A DNA stretch of 64,000 bases from Ureibacillus thermophilus (GTDB lineage Bacteria; Bacillota; Bacilli; Bacillales_A; Planococcaceae). The stretch lies in NCBI RefSeq assembly GCF_042657185.1, contig NZ_JBHSNN010000014.1; one strand, given 5' to 3'. A program made the position numbers and the translations under genes. Shown piece after piece: positions 8,982 to 17,779 of the stretch. The notes beneath the pieces are model-generated. The model was not told the DNA's origin. It saw only the letters and a list, made by a program, of their open reading frames with translations, and did no database searches. How positions within the stretch are numbered: position 1 is the stretch's first letter; each line of letters starts with the position of its first letter.

Positions 8982-9467
8982 TTCCCGATGAATGGCTTCA
9001 CGCTGCTTTAAAGCATATTTTAGAAGCATTGTAGCGCATACGTATTGTGTGCAAAAAGCTGTGTAATGGATTGGCAATTTGAATTCAACGTCATTTTTTA
9101 AAATGATCATCGTGCTGTCTTCGTATTTTTGGATGTTTATAATCGCATGTTGTGCAATCCAAATATTTTTGGAAGAAGAGGGTGATAAGATTGGCAAAAA
9201 GACATATGGCTGATCATAAGATAAGACGATTGGAACTTTGTGTTTCCCTTTTCCCAAAAACATTTTTGAAAAATCTGTTGCTGCTTTGTAAGAAGAGCCT
9301 AATTTTTTTAAAGTCTCATCCAAAAGTTTTAGAGGCTTTCTTTTAATGCAGAAAGTATCAAATTTGTCATAGACGCGTGAGTAAGCTTTTCCATCACACT
9401 CAATTGGTTCTATGACATATGTGTTTGGAGTAATGTAATACCAATCGAATTTCTTTAATTCATCCAT
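8961..9467 (-). CDS. comK: Competence transcription factor ComK
   Basis: This 168-residue homologue of the competence master regulator is shorter than the 192-residue B. subtilis protein. Recognisable ComK blocks are YVIEPIECDGKAYSRVY, KPLKLLDETLKKLGSSY, a central VFLPILSPSSSKNIWIAQH (B. subtilis FLFPTLSSTRPQCGWISH) and ELPI-like FKLPIHYTAF. ComK binds paired AT-boxes to activate DNA uptake genes and itself. The C-terminus is truncated relative to B. subtilis, in the part used for MecA/ClpCP recognition there. Start ATG 9467 has AAAGGG 9-10 nt upstream; a GTG at 9476 is less likely. MecA is encoded at 63540. Confidence 0.88.
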   Translation of the reverse strand: MDELKKFDWYYITPNTYVIEPIECDGKAYSRVYDKFDTFCIKRKPLKLLDETLKKLGSSYKAATDFSKMFLGKGKHKVPIVLSYDQPYVFLPILSPSSSKNIWIAQHAIINIQKYEDSTMIILKNDVEFKLPIHYTAFCTQYVCATMLLKYALKQREAIHRELGFLKN

Positions 9468-9514
9468 AATTTTCACCCTTTCTTAAAAATTGGAAATTTA
9501 GTAGTCTTAATATC

Positions 9515-9543
9515 ATAATAATAAGAATAAAATAGAAAATCAA
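9515..9543 (-). promoter_or_regulatory. Candidate comK sigma-A promoter
   Basis: On the minus strand TTGATT (9543-9538) and TATTAT (9520-9515) are separated by 17 nt, about 48 nt before the comK start. The K-box lies directly upstream. Confidence 0.55.
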
Positions 9544-9573
9544 TACAAAATTTAGAAAATATTGAATTAACTG

Positions 9574-9617
9574 AAAAAAGGATTTTGAGCTCATTTTTTT
9601 GTTCAAAATCAAATTTT
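9574..9617. promoter_or_regulatory. ComK binding site (K-box, two AT-boxes)
   Basis: Two perfect AAAA-N5-TTTT boxes occur at 9574-9586 (AAAAAAGGATTTT) and 9605-9617 (AAAATCAAATTTT), with an 18-bp gap. An 18-bp gap is one of the discrete spacings described for B. subtilis K-boxes. The site is upstream of the comK promoter and also upstream of the divergent IDEAL-domain gene, so ComK could act on both. Autoactivation is the expected role. Confidence 0.7.
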
Positions 9618-9745
9618 CAGCTCTCTTAAAACTAAATAAAGTAAAAAAAATCTAAAATTATACTGCAAGAGTTTTATTTTTCTAAAAATATTGAAAATTC
9701 ACCGCCGATTTTTTATAATAGAAAAAAGGAATCGGGGTGATATCG

Positions 9746-9985
9746 ATGGATAAAAACAATTATTACGCAAACTTCTCTAGTGCGGCAGGTTCCAATCCAA
9801 CAGTGAACGATTCTGAAAAATTGTTGAATGAAATTTACGTAGATTTATTCTTGAACCGATTACAAAGAATTCACCGGATTGAACAATTAAAGGATTTCAT
9901 CGATCAGGCGTTGGATGAAAGAAATGAAGAAGCTTTTTATAAATATGCGAAAGAATTAAATGAATTGCAGGAGTCATTGAACTGA
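9746..9985 (+). CDS. Small IDEAL-domain protein
   Basis: This is a 79-residue protein whose C-terminal half (FIDQALDERNEEAFYKYAKELNEL) fits the IDEAL domain, named for its conserved residues and found at the C-terminus of YpiB-type proteins in Bacillales. The N-terminal half is polar and low in structure. Function is unknown. ATG 9746 is chosen because CGGGG lies about 8 nt upstream; an upstream GTG at 9737 overlaps that site. It is divergent from comK and shares the intergenic K-box region, so competence-linked expression is possible but unproven. Confidence 0.7.
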   Translation: MDKNNYYANFSSAAGSNPTVNDSEKLLNEIYVDLFLNRLQRIHRIEQLKDFIDQALDERNEEAFYKYAKELNELQESLN

Positions 9986-10007
9986 GCACCAATATCCATT
10001 GAGAAAA

Positions 10008-10051
10008 ACCGCCTTTTGCACAGGTTTTATTGTGGAAAAAGGCGGTATTTT
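10008..10051 (+). terminator. Terminator after the IDEAL-domain gene
   Basis: ACCGCCTTTT pairs with AAAAGGCGGT across a long partly paired loop, followed by ATTTTC. Confidence 0.75.
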
Positions 10052-10064
10052 CATGTCTGGTTTC

Positions 10065-10078
10065 AGAATATACGTTCG
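10065..10078. promoter_or_regulatory. Candidate LexA (SOS) box upstream of uvrB
   Basis: AGAATATACGTTCG differs from the Bacillus LexA consensus CGAACN4GTTCG at two positions (A for C at the outer base and T for C in the left half). It lies 71 nt before the uvrB ATG. uvrB is SOS-induced in B. subtilis. Confidence 0.5.
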
Positions 10079-10148
10079 CAAAATGAATGATATTTACTAT
10101 TGGATATGTTAAAATATTTTTACGATATATTGGGAAAGGACGAGGAAT

Positions 10149-12131
10149 ATGGCTGATACTTTTGAATTGCATGCTCCGTATAAACCAAGCGGCGATCAGC
10201 CCAAAGCGATTGCACAACTTGTTCAAGGTATACGAGAAGGCAAAAAGCATCAAACATTGCTTGGAGCGACAGGAACAGGAAAAACATTCACCATTTCCAA
10301 CGTCATTAAAGAAGTAAATAAACCGACGTTGGTCATTGCTCATAACAAGACGCTTGCTGGTCAATTATACAGCGAATTTAAACAGTTTTTTCCAAATAAT
10401 GCGGTGGAATATTTTGTAAGCTATTACGATTATTATCAACCGGAAGCGTATGTGCCGCAATCGGATACATACATCGAAAAGGATGCCAGCATCAACGACG
10501 AAATCGATAAATTGCGCCACTCCGCCACAAGCGCCTTGTTTGAAAGAAGAGATGTCATCATTGTGGCATCTGTTTCCTGCATTTATGGTTTAGGGGATCC
10601 GGATGAATACCGCGAAATGGTGGTGTCTATCCGAAAAGGTATGGAAATTGAGCGAAATCAGTTGCTTCGCCGATTAGTGGACATCCAATATGAAAGAAAT
10701 GATGTGAACTTCCAGCGGGGAACGTTCCGAGTGCGCGGCGATGTGGTAGAAATTTTCCCTGCTTCCCGGGATGAACATTGCATACGCGTTGAATTTTTCG
10801 GTGATGTAGTGGACCGCATTCGGGAAGTAGATGCATTGACTGGAGAAATCATTGGTGATCGAAATCATGTGGCCATTTATCCAGCTTCCCACTTCGTTAC
10901 AAGAGAAGACAAAATGAAAAAAGCCATTGAAAATATCGAGAAAGAACTGGAAGAGCAGCTTGAAAAATTTCGGGCAGAAGGAAAGCTTTTGGAAGCGCAG
11001 CGGTTGGAACAGCGCACAAAGTACGACTTGGAAATGATGAGGGAAATGGGCTATTGCTCTGGCATCGAAAACTATTCCCGCCATTTGACATTGCGTGAGC
11101 CAGGGGCAACGCCTTACACATTACTTGACTATTTCCCAGATGATTTTTTAATTGTCATTGATGAAAGCCACGTTACATTGCCGCAAATTCGGGGCATGTA
11201 TAACGGCGACCAAGCTCGAAAACAAGTGCTTGTGGACTATGGTTTCCGCTTGCCTTCAGCACTTGATAACCGGCCATTGAAATTTGAAGAGTTTGAACAG
11301 CATATTCATCAAGCCATCTATGTATCTGCTACACCTGGTCCATACGAGAAAGAACATTGTCCGGAAATGATTGAACAAATTATCCGCCCAACAGGACTTC
11401 TTGATCCAACAGTGGATGTGCGCCCAATTGAAGGACAAATTGATGATTTGGTGGATGCAATTCAAAAACGGACGAAGAAAAATGAACGGGTGCTTGTCAC
11501 AACATTGACGAAAAAAATGGCGGAAGATCTAACGGATTATTTGAAAGAAATGGGCATTAAAGTCGCCTATCTTCACTCGGAAATTAAAACCCTTGAACGG
11601 ATTGAAATCATCCGAGAATTGAGAAAGGGAACGTATGATGTGCTTGTCGGCATTAACTTGCTGCGGGAAGGACTGGATATTCCAGAAGTATCGCTCATTG
11701 CTATTTTAGATGCGGATAAAGAAGGATTTTTGCGTTCGGAAACTTCCTTAATCCAAACGATTGGACGTGCGGCCCGAAATGCGAATGGACACGTCATTAT
11801 GTATGCCGACACTATCACGGAATCCATGAGAAAAGCGATTGAAGAAACGAAGCGCCGCCGCTCGATTCAAGAAGCATATAATAAAGAACATGGCATCGTG
11901 CCAAAAACAATACGAAAAGAAATTCCAGAATTAATTCGTGCAACTCATGCAGCAGAAGAGGAAGAAAAATATATCACAAAAGTAACAAAAGGCAAGAAGT
12001 TAACAAAATCTGAGTTAGAAAAATTAATTGAGTCGCTTGAAAAAGAAATGAAAGAAGCCGCAAAATCCCTCGATTTCGAAAGGGCGGCAGAGTTGAGGGA
12101 TACAATATTTGAATTGAAAGCAGAGATGTGA
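10149..12131 (+). CDS. uvrB: Excinuclease ABC subunit B
   Basis: UvrB (660 residues) is the damage-verifying helicase of nucleotide excision repair. It is loaded by UvrA and then recruits UvrC. Walker A GATGTGKTFT is at 39-48, and the beta-hairpin that clamps DNA is SYYDYYQPEAYVP near residue 92-104. The helicase C-domain has LLREGLDIPEVSL and QTIGRAARN. The C-terminal UVR motif for UvrC contact is MKEAAKSLDFERAAELRD. GGACGAGG precedes the ATG. It is operonic with uvrA (40-nt gap to its GTG). Confidence 0.98.
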   Translation: MADTFELHAPYKPSGDQPKAIAQLVQGIREGKKHQTLLGATGTGKTFTISNVIKEVNKPTLVIAHNKTLAGQLYSEFKQFFPNNAVEYFVSYYDYYQPEAYVPQSDTYIEKDASINDEIDKLRHSATSALFERRDVIIVASVSCIYGLGDPDEYREMVVSIRKGMEIERNQLLRRLVDIQYERNDVNFQRGTFRVRGDVVEIFPASRDEHCIRVEFFGDVVDRIREVDALTGEIIGDRNHVAIYPASHFVTREDKMKKAIENIEKELEEQLEKFRAEGKLLEAQRLEQRTKYDLEMMREMGYCSGIENYSRHLTLREPGATPYTLLDYFPDDFLIVIDESHVTLPQIRGMYNGDQARKQVLVDYGFRLPSALDNRPLKFEEFEQHIHQAIYVSATPGPYEKEHCPEMIEQIIRPTGLLDPTVDVRPIEGQIDDLVDAIQKRTKKNERVLVTTLTKKMAEDLTDYLKEMGIKVAYLHSEIKTLERIEIIRELRKGTYDVLVGINLLREGLDIPEVSLIAILDADKEGFLRSETSLIQTIGRAARNANGHVIMYADTITESMRKAIEETKRRRSIQEAYNKEHGIVPKTIRKEIPELIRATHAAEEEEKYITKVTKGKKLTKSELEKLIESLEKEMKEAAKSLDFERAAELRDTIFELKAEM

Positions 12132-12171
12132 AGGGATGATCCCGTGAATCCAAAATAGAAAGGTGACGACT

Positions 12172-15039
12172 GTGGAAAATAAACAAATCGTCGTGCGTGG
12201 TGCACGTTCCAATAATTTAAAGAATATTGATGTGACCATTCCCCGGGACAAGCTCGTCGTGTTGACGGGGCTTTCCGGTTCCGGGAAATCTTCTTTGGCC
12301 TTTGATACGATTTATGCGGAAGGGCAGCGGCGATATGTGGAATCTTTATCCAGCTATGCCCGCCAGTTTTTAGGGCAAATGGACAAGCCGGATGTGGATT
12401 CCATTGAAGGGTTGTCTCCTGCGATTTCCATTGACCAAAAAACGACAAGCCGCAACCCACGTTCTACTGTAGGAACAGTAACGGAAATTTACGACTATTT
12501 GCGTTTGCTGTTTGCCCGCATCGGGAAGCCGGTCTGCCCAACCCATGGAATTGAAATTACATCCCAAACCATTGAGCAAATGGTAGACCGCATTATGGAA
12601 TATCCAGAGCGGACAAAAGTGCAGCTTTTAGCTCCCGTGATTTCCGGTAAGAAAGGTACCCATGTAAAGCTTTTGGAAGATTTGAAAAAACAAGGTTTTG
12701 TGCGCGTTCGCATCGATGGGGAACTGCGTGATTTGGATGACAATATTGAACTGGATAAAAATAAAAAGCACAATATCGAAGTGGTGGTAGACCGCATTAT
12801 CATCAAGGAAGGCATTGAAGCACGGTTAAGCGATTCCCTTGAAACAGCGCTGAAACTGGCTGATGGACGAGCCATAGTTGATGTGATGGAGCATGAAGAA
12901 TTGTTATTTAGCGAGCATCATGCTTGTCCAATTTGCGGCTTTTCCATTGGAGAACTGGAGCCGCGCATGTTCTCCTTCAACAGTCCGTTTGGGGCTTGTC
13001 CGGAGTGCGACGGCCTCGGATCCAAATTAAAAGTGGACATCGATTTAGTGATTCCTGATTGGCACAAAACTCTTGAAGAGCATGCCCTTGCCCCTTGGGA
13101 ACCGACAAGCTCCCAATATTATCCACAGCTGTTGAAAGCGGTGTGCAACCATTACAATATTCCAATGGATGTGCCCGTTTCCCAATTATCGAAGGACCAA
13201 TTAGACATTATTTTATATGGTTCGAAAGGAGAAAAAATTCATTTCTATTATGAAAGTGAATTTGGCAGCGTCCATAATAAAGATATTGTCTTTGAAGGCG
13301 TCGTCCACAATATAGAACGCCGCTATCGGGATTCCACATCCGATTGGGTGCGGGAAACGATGGAGAAATTCATGACGGAGCAGAAATGTTCAACTTGTAA
13401 AGGGCAGCGGTTAAAACCTGAGAGCCTTGCAGTGAAGATTGATGGGAAAAATATTGCGGAAGTGACGGATTTATCCGTTGAGGAGTTATATAAATACTTT
13501 TTAAATCTTCAGTTATCTGAAAAGGACATGCAAATTGCTCGTCTAATTTTGAAAGAAATTAAAGAACGCCTTGAGTTTTTATTAAATGTCGGTTTGGAAT
13601 ATTTAACTTTGAGCCGAACAGCTGGAACATTATCTGGAGGAGAGGCTCAGCGCATTCGATTGGCCACCCAAATCGGCTCAAGGCTTACAGGGGTACTATA
13701 TGTGCTGGATGAGCCTTCTATTGGTTTGCATCAGCGGGATAATGATAAGTTAATTCATACTTTGAAAAAAATGAGAGACATCGGCAATACATTGCTTGTT
13801 GTGGAACATGATGAAGATACGATGCTGGCGGCGGATTATTTAATCGACGTTGGTCCAGGAGCCGGTTCCCGCGGTGGAGAAATTGTGGCGGCAGGAACAC
13901 CGGAAGAAGTGATGAAAAATGAAAAATCCATCACAGGGCAGTATTTGAGCGGTAAGAAATTCATTCCACTTCCACGGGAGCGACGAAACCCAGATGGTCG
14001 CAAAATTACCATAAAAGGCGCCGCAGAAAACAACTTGAAAAACATTAAAGTGGATATCCCATTAGGTATGTTTGTAGCGGTGACGGGGGTATCCGGGTCT
14101 GGAAAATCCACATTGGTCAATGAAATTTTATATAAAAAACTTGCCCATGAATTAAATGGAGCGCGAACGAAACCGGGAAAACATAAGGAAATTACAGGCC
14201 TCGAACATTTAGATAAAGTGATTGATATTGACCAATCGCCTATCGGACGCACGCCCCGCTCCAATCCAGCAACTTATACAGGGGTGTTTGATGACATTCG
14301 AGAAGTCTTTGCCCAAACGAACGAGGCGAAAGTGCGCGGCTATAAGAAAGGACGCTTCAGCTTCAACATTAAAGGCGGCCGTTGTGAAGCTTGCTCTGGT
14401 GATGGAATCATCAAAATTGAAATGCACTTTTTACCGGATGTGTACGTTCCATGTGAAGTCTGCCACGGAAAACGCTACAACCGCGAAACATTGGAAGTAA
14501 AATATAAAGGCAAAAACATTGCAGAAGTTTTGGATATGACCATTGAAGAGGCAACAGAGTTTTTCGAAAACATTCCAAAAATCCACCGAAAACTGCAAAC
14601 TCTTGTGGACGTAGGGCTTGGCTATATGAAATTAGGGCAGCCTGCTACTACTTTATCCGGCGGGGAAGCGCAGCGAGTGAAGCTGGCTTCTGAGTTGCAT
14701 CGCCGCTCAACAGGAAAATCCTTCTATATTTTGGACGAGCCAACGACAGGTCTCCATGTGGATGACATTGCAAGACTGCTTTCGGTGTTGCAACGCCTTG
14801 TGGATAATGGAGATACCGTATTGGTCATTGAGCATAATTTAGATGTTATTAAGACCGTAGATTATATTATCGATTTAGGCCCAGAAGGTGGAGATAAGGG
14901 AGGAACCGTCGTGGCAACCGGAACTCCTGAAGAGGTGGCCGAAAATGAAAATTCTTATACTGGCCGCTATTTGAAGCCGATTTTAGAGCGCGACCGCGAA
15001 CGGATGGAAAAACTGTTGGCTCAAGCAGCAGATAAGTAA
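12172..15039 (+). CDS. uvrA: Excinuclease ABC subunit A
   Basis: UvrA (955 residues) is the tandem ABC ATPase that scans for bulky DNA damage with UvrB. It has two ABC modules, Walker A GLSGSGKSSL near 31-40 and GVSGSGKSTL in the second half, plus two LSGGEAQR signatures. Zinc-binding Cys pairs are CPICGF with CPECDG, and CEACSGDG with CEVCHG. GTG 12172 is preferred, with AAAGGTG 7 nt upstream; the GTG at 12163 lies within that ribosome binding site. Confidence 0.97.
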   Translation: MENKQIVVRGARSNNLKNIDVTIPRDKLVVLTGLSGSGKSSLAFDTIYAEGQRRYVESLSSYARQFLGQMDKPDVDSIEGLSPAISIDQKTTSRNPRSTVGTVTEIYDYLRLLFARIGKPVCPTHGIEITSQTIEQMVDRIMEYPERTKVQLLAPVISGKKGTHVKLLEDLKKQGFVRVRIDGELRDLDDNIELDKNKKHNIEVVVDRIIIKEGIEARLSDSLETALKLADGRAIVDVMEHEELLFSEHHACPICGFSIGELEPRMFSFNSPFGACPECDGLGSKLKVDIDLVIPDWHKTLEEHALAPWEPTSSQYYPQLLKAVCNHYNIPMDVPVSQLSKDQLDIILYGSKGEKIHFYYESEFGSVHNKDIVFEGVVHNIERRYRDSTSDWVRETMEKFMTEQKCSTCKGQRLKPESLAVKIDGKNIAEVTDLSVEELYKYFLNLQLSEKDMQIARLILKEIKERLEFLLNVGLEYLTLSRTAGTLSGGEAQRIRLATQIGSRLTGVLYVLDEPSIGLHQRDNDKLIHTLKKMRDIGNTLLVVEHDEDTMLAADYLIDVGPGAGSRGGEIVAAGTPEEVMKNEKSITGQYLSGKKFIPLPRERRNPDGRKITIKGAAENNLKNIKVDIPLGMFVAVTGVSGSGKSTLVNEILYKKLAHELNGARTKPGKHKEITGLEHLDKVIDIDQSPIGRTPRSNPATYTGVFDDIREVFAQTNEAKVRGYKKGRFSFNIKGGRCEACSGDGIIKIEMHFLPDVYVPCEVCHGKRYNRETLEVKYKGKNIAEVLDMTIEEATEFFENIPKIHRKLQTLVDVGLGYMKLGQPATTLSGGEAQRVKLASELHRRSTGKSFYILDEPTTGLHVDDIARLLSVLQRLVDNGDTVLVIEHNLDVIKTVDYIIDLGPEGGDKGGTVVATGTPEEVAENENSYTGRYLKPILERDRERMEKLLAQAADK

Positions 15040-15046
15040 GAAAAAT

Positions 15047-15078
15047 AGCAGCACGAATGACAGTGCTGCTTTTTTATT
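15047..15078 (+). terminator. Terminator after uvrA
   Basis: AGCAGCAC pairs with GTGCTGCT, followed by TTTTTT. Confidence 0.9.
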
Positions 15079-15089
15079 TTTTTGGGCAA

Positions 15090-15200
15090 TCTTGGCGAGA
15101 GAAAATTTCCTTTGGCGATTATTTATCCAAAATTGGCAATTATATATCAAGGTTAGGCAAATATCCATTCAGATTTGGCGATTATCACTTTTCGAAAAAA
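15090..15200 (+). repeat. 21-bp tandem array, family B (array B1)
   Basis: Five degenerate units begin with TTGGC(G/A)A or TAGGCAA at 15092, 15112, 15133, 15154 and 15175; the last three intervals are exactly 21 bp and the first is 20. Each is followed by an AT-rich tail (ATTATTTATCC, ATTATATATC, ATATCCATTC). It sits directly behind the uvrA terminator. The core matches family B units at 15890-16290. Confidence 0.75.
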
Positions 15201-15266
15201 TAAATTTTTAGCCATCACTTCAATAGAACAAAAAATTTCAAACTGACATGCTTTATTTTTATAAAA

Positions 15267-15288
15267 TTGACACTTTTATAGATGTCAA
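15267..15288. promoter_or_regulatory. Inverted repeat upstream of the ECF gene
   Basis: TTGACA (15267-15272) and TGTCAA (15283-15288) form a perfect inverted repeat with a 10-bp spacer, about 50 nt before the start codon. The first half resembles a -35 box but no -10 is found at the right distance. A repressor site is possible. No riboswitch was recognised here. Confidence 0.35.
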
Positions 15289-15339
15289 GCTTCTGATAAT
15301 GTTATGATAAATTTCATTACATTAAAGGGGAGACGGAAT

Positions 15340-15885
15340 ATGCAACATACACTTTCAAAGCAAAGAGCCAAAACTGTAGACTTAGTGGTTTCAGCAATGT
15401 TAATCGCACTCGTTTTTCTTTCCACCATGTTTTTAAATATAAAATTGCCTATTGCTTCAAATGGCGGTTTAGTTCATTTAGGAACGGCCATGCTATTTAT
15501 TGTTTCGATTTTGTTTGGTCCAAAGAAAGGGGCTATTGCAGGAGCAGTGGGCATGGGGCTATTTGATCTCGTTGGCGGATGGCTTGTTTGGGCTCCAATC
15601 ACAATTATATCTAGAGCTTTACAAGGGTATATTGTTGGAAAAATTGCTTGGTCAAATGGAAGCCGTGGAGATAGCCTTGCTAAAAATATCATTGCAACGA
15701 TTATATCCATTCCTGTGATGGTGGGGGTATATTACATCGGTGAAGCGATTATGTTTTCAAGTTTCATTATGCCGCTAGCTTCTATTCCAGGCGATCTTGT
15801 ACAAAATGGAATCGGCATAATCATTGCAATTCCAGTTTGCATGGTACTGAAAAAAATTCCTTATTTTGCTTCAATTACTAGATGA
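15340..15885 (+). CDS. ECF transporter substrate-specificity (S) component
   Basis: This 181-residue membrane protein has about five to six helices and resembles energy-coupling-factor S components (COG4720-like, related to vitamin B6/HMP transporters). Typical features are the short cytosolic N-terminus (QRAKTVDLVVSAMLIALVFLSTM) and the FGPKKGAIAGAVGMGLFDLVGG segment ahead of a long helix. It would dock onto the shared EcfA-EcfA'-EcfT module, which is not in this window. Substrate cannot be fixed from sequence. GGGGAGACGG precedes ATG 15340; an ATG at 15304 has no ribosome binding site. It is monocistronic. Confidence 0.78.
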   Translation: MQHTLSKQRAKTVDLVVSAMLIALVFLSTMFLNIKLPIASNGGLVHLGTAMLFIVSILFGPKKGAIAGAVGMGLFDLVGGWLVWAPITIISRALQGYIVGKIAWSNGSRGDSLAKNIIATIISIPVMVGVYYIGEAIMFSSFIMPLASIPGDLVQNGIGIIIAIPVCMVLKKIPYFASITR

Positions 15886-15889
15886 TGAA

Positions 15890-16290
15890 TGGCCAATATT
15901 GTTATGACATTGGCCAAAATAGAATCTAAAGTGGCTAATAACTTTCAAGAAATGGCCAATATAGCAAAAGCAAAAGTAGCATTTTTTTCGAAAGGCAAAT
16001 AAATTTGGGAAAGTGGCCAATAAATAGTCGTAAGTGGCAAATAAATTACAGGAATTGACCAATATAACGAAAACAGAAGTAGCATTTTTTTTGAAAGGCA
16101 AATAAATTTGGGAAAGTGGCCAATAAATAGTCGCAAGTGGCTAATAACTTACAGGAATTGGCCAATATAGCGAAAGCAGAAGTAGCATTTTTTTCGATAG
16201 GCAAATATCTTTGGGAAAGTCGCCAATTTTTTAACCAAAGTAGCTATTAACTTATGAAATTTAGCAATATCTCAAAGGCAGAAGCTACAA
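15890..16290 (+). repeat. Family B array with three 103-bp higher-order repeats (array B2)
   Basis: Starting 4 nt after the ECF stop codon, TGGCC-type cores occur at 15890, 15911, 15932 and 15953, exactly 21 bp apart. Three tandem 103-bp blocks then follow (15953-16055, 16056-16158, 16159-16261). Each block contains one 40-bp step (21+19, with a poly-T stretch and an AGGCAAAT core) and three 21-bp steps. Typical units begin TGGCCAATA, TGGCAAATA or TGGCTAATA. Blocks two and three are nearly identical, the last is decayed. No coding signal. Confidence 0.85.
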
Positions 16291-16523
16291 ATAGTTTTCC
16301 TGAAGGGGCAATTTCATGATTCGAATTCAATAATATTTCTATTGAAGTAAGCGGAAAACCCGCAGACAAAACTTCACTAGAAAATTTCAAATTTCATAGA
16401 ATAATGCCTCTCAAAATTGTTCATCATATCGTCATGCATTCCAAAGAAAACTTGATGAAAAAAGAAACTTTTTTGGGAATTCTAACGTATAAATGATATA
16501 GAACAAAGAGGGAGGCAGTAATT
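16291..16523. other. Intergenic, upstream of the YvlB-like gene
   Basis: AT-rich sequence without an ORF. It should hold the promoter of the next gene. AGGGAGG stands just ahead of ATG 16524. Confidence 0.5.
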
Positions 16524-17753
16524 ATGAATAATGAACGTAAGCGGATCATTAAATTAGTTGAAGAAGGTGCCATCTCTGCGGAAGAAGCCATCACTTTACT
16601 TGAAGCGTTAAATAAAAAACAAGATTCAGCAACACAGACTCAATCTCAATCCAGCGCAGTTTCATTACCACTTTCCAATGAAGAACAAAGTCACCAATCT
16701 CAACAGCAATCTACTACTGATCATTCCCAAAAAACAACAGGCTTTGAAGATATTTTTGGGAAAAACTTCAACAGCAAAGAATTCAACAAAAAAATGGATG
16801 AATTTATGAATGAAGTAAAAGAAGATCTGACGGAATTTTCAAGAAGCATGATGGGCGTCATCGGGTCAGCTTTCAAAAAATTGAAAGAGTTTGATTTGGA
16901 TTTTTCTCTCAGCAATGTAAAAGTCGAATTTGAAAAACACTATTCTTTCAACGGCGATGAAGTGAGAAGCATTCAAATTGAAATTCCAAATGGGAAAGTG
17001 GAAGCGGTGCGCTCTGACACCAATGAATTAAAAGTCGTAGCAAAAGTCAAAACAATTGCTATTGAAAATGATGAAGATAAAACGATTGCTGAATTTGAAC
17101 GGGAATTTGTACGATTGAAGGATGGTAAATTAGAATTAAAATGCCCTTCTAAATTGACGCAAGTGAATGTGCAGTTATCCATTCCTGATAAGCAATATGA
17201 TCTTGTCTTAATGAAGCTCCTAAACGGCGGCGTATCCATCGATGGATTGAATGCCAAACTTGTCAAACTTCGCACCTACAATGGTCCAATTAAATATGCA
17301 GTTGGCCAATTTGAAAATGCCGATGTGGAATCTGGCAATGGTCCAATTGAAATTGTGCATGTAAAAGGGGAAGATTTAGAAGTTCAAACGGTGAACGGCC
17401 GCATTTACGTTGATGGTGAACTAAGAGAAGTGGAAGCAGAATCCGCAAATGGAGCAGTGATTGTCACAACAAGTGATCAAAAGGCCCGCAAAGTGAAAGC
17501 TCAAACGGTTGCAGGAGCGGTTGAACTTTATGTGCCAAAAAATGTATCAATCAACGGTACTGCATCCACAAATGTTGGAAAAATTGATTTAGGATTGCAA
17601 GATGTGATGACTCGTAATGTGGAAGATCAATTCTTCGCTAAAACAGTGCATTTCGATAAGATTATCGAAAATGCCCCTGTATTAAAAATGACTGGCGAAT
17701 CCCGCACAGGCAGCATTATCATTCGATATACAACGATAGGCGAGGAATCCTGA
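16524..17753 (+). CDS. yvlB: YvlB-like DUF4097 protein
   Basis: This 409-residue protein resembles B. subtilis YvlB and LiaG. The N-terminal helix-turn segment (RKRIIKLVEEGAISAEEAITLLEALNK, 5-31) is the YvlB/SHOCT-like module. A Gln/Ser-rich linker (about 33-75) and an amphipathic region follow. The C-terminal half is a repetitive beta-solenoid-like DUF4097 domain with recurring N-G-x-I/V turns (NGPIKYAV, NGPIEIVH, NGRIYVDG, NGAVIVTT). YvlB-type proteins are linked to cell-envelope stress in Bacillus, with no biochemical role known. It lacks a signal peptide. Confidence 0.75.
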   Translation: MNNERKRIIKLVEEGAISAEEAITLLEALNKKQDSATQTQSQSSAVSLPLSNEEQSHQSQQQSTTDHSQKTTGFEDIFGKNFNSKEFNKKMDEFMNEVKEDLTEFSRSMMGVIGSAFKKLKEFDLDFSLSNVKVEFEKHYSFNGDEVRSIQIEIPNGKVEAVRSDTNELKVVAKVKTIAIENDEDKTIAEFEREFVRLKDGKLELKCPSKLTQVNVQLSIPDKQYDLVLMKLLNGGVSIDGLNAKLVKLRTYNGPIKYAVGQFENADVESGNGPIEIVHVKGEDLEVQTVNGRIYVDGELREVEAESANGAVIVTTSDQKARKVKAQTVAGAVELYVPKNVSINGTASTNVGKIDLGLQDVMTRNVEDQFFAKTVHFDKIIENAPVLKMTGESRTGSIIIRYTTIGEES

Positions 17754-17779
17754 TATTTTCAGGGTTCCTGGCCTTTTTT
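17743..17779 (+). terminator. Terminator overlapping the yvlB stop codon
   Basis: AGGAATCCTGA, which contains the TGA stop, pairs with TCAGGGTTCCT. A T run follows after GGCC. Confidence 0.8.

Noticed and set aside
9897..10364. Minus-strand 155-codon ORF over the uvrB start
   Set aside because: It is antisense to the IDEAL gene end, a terminator and uvrB, and has no recognisable domain.
15200..15339. TPP or other vitamin riboswitch before the ECF S-component
   Set aside because: None of the conserved riboswitch core sequences I know is visible; only an inverted repeat is present.
15886..16101. Small minus-strand ORFs in array B2
   Set aside because: Pure repeat translation, aromatic-rich, without a start signal.
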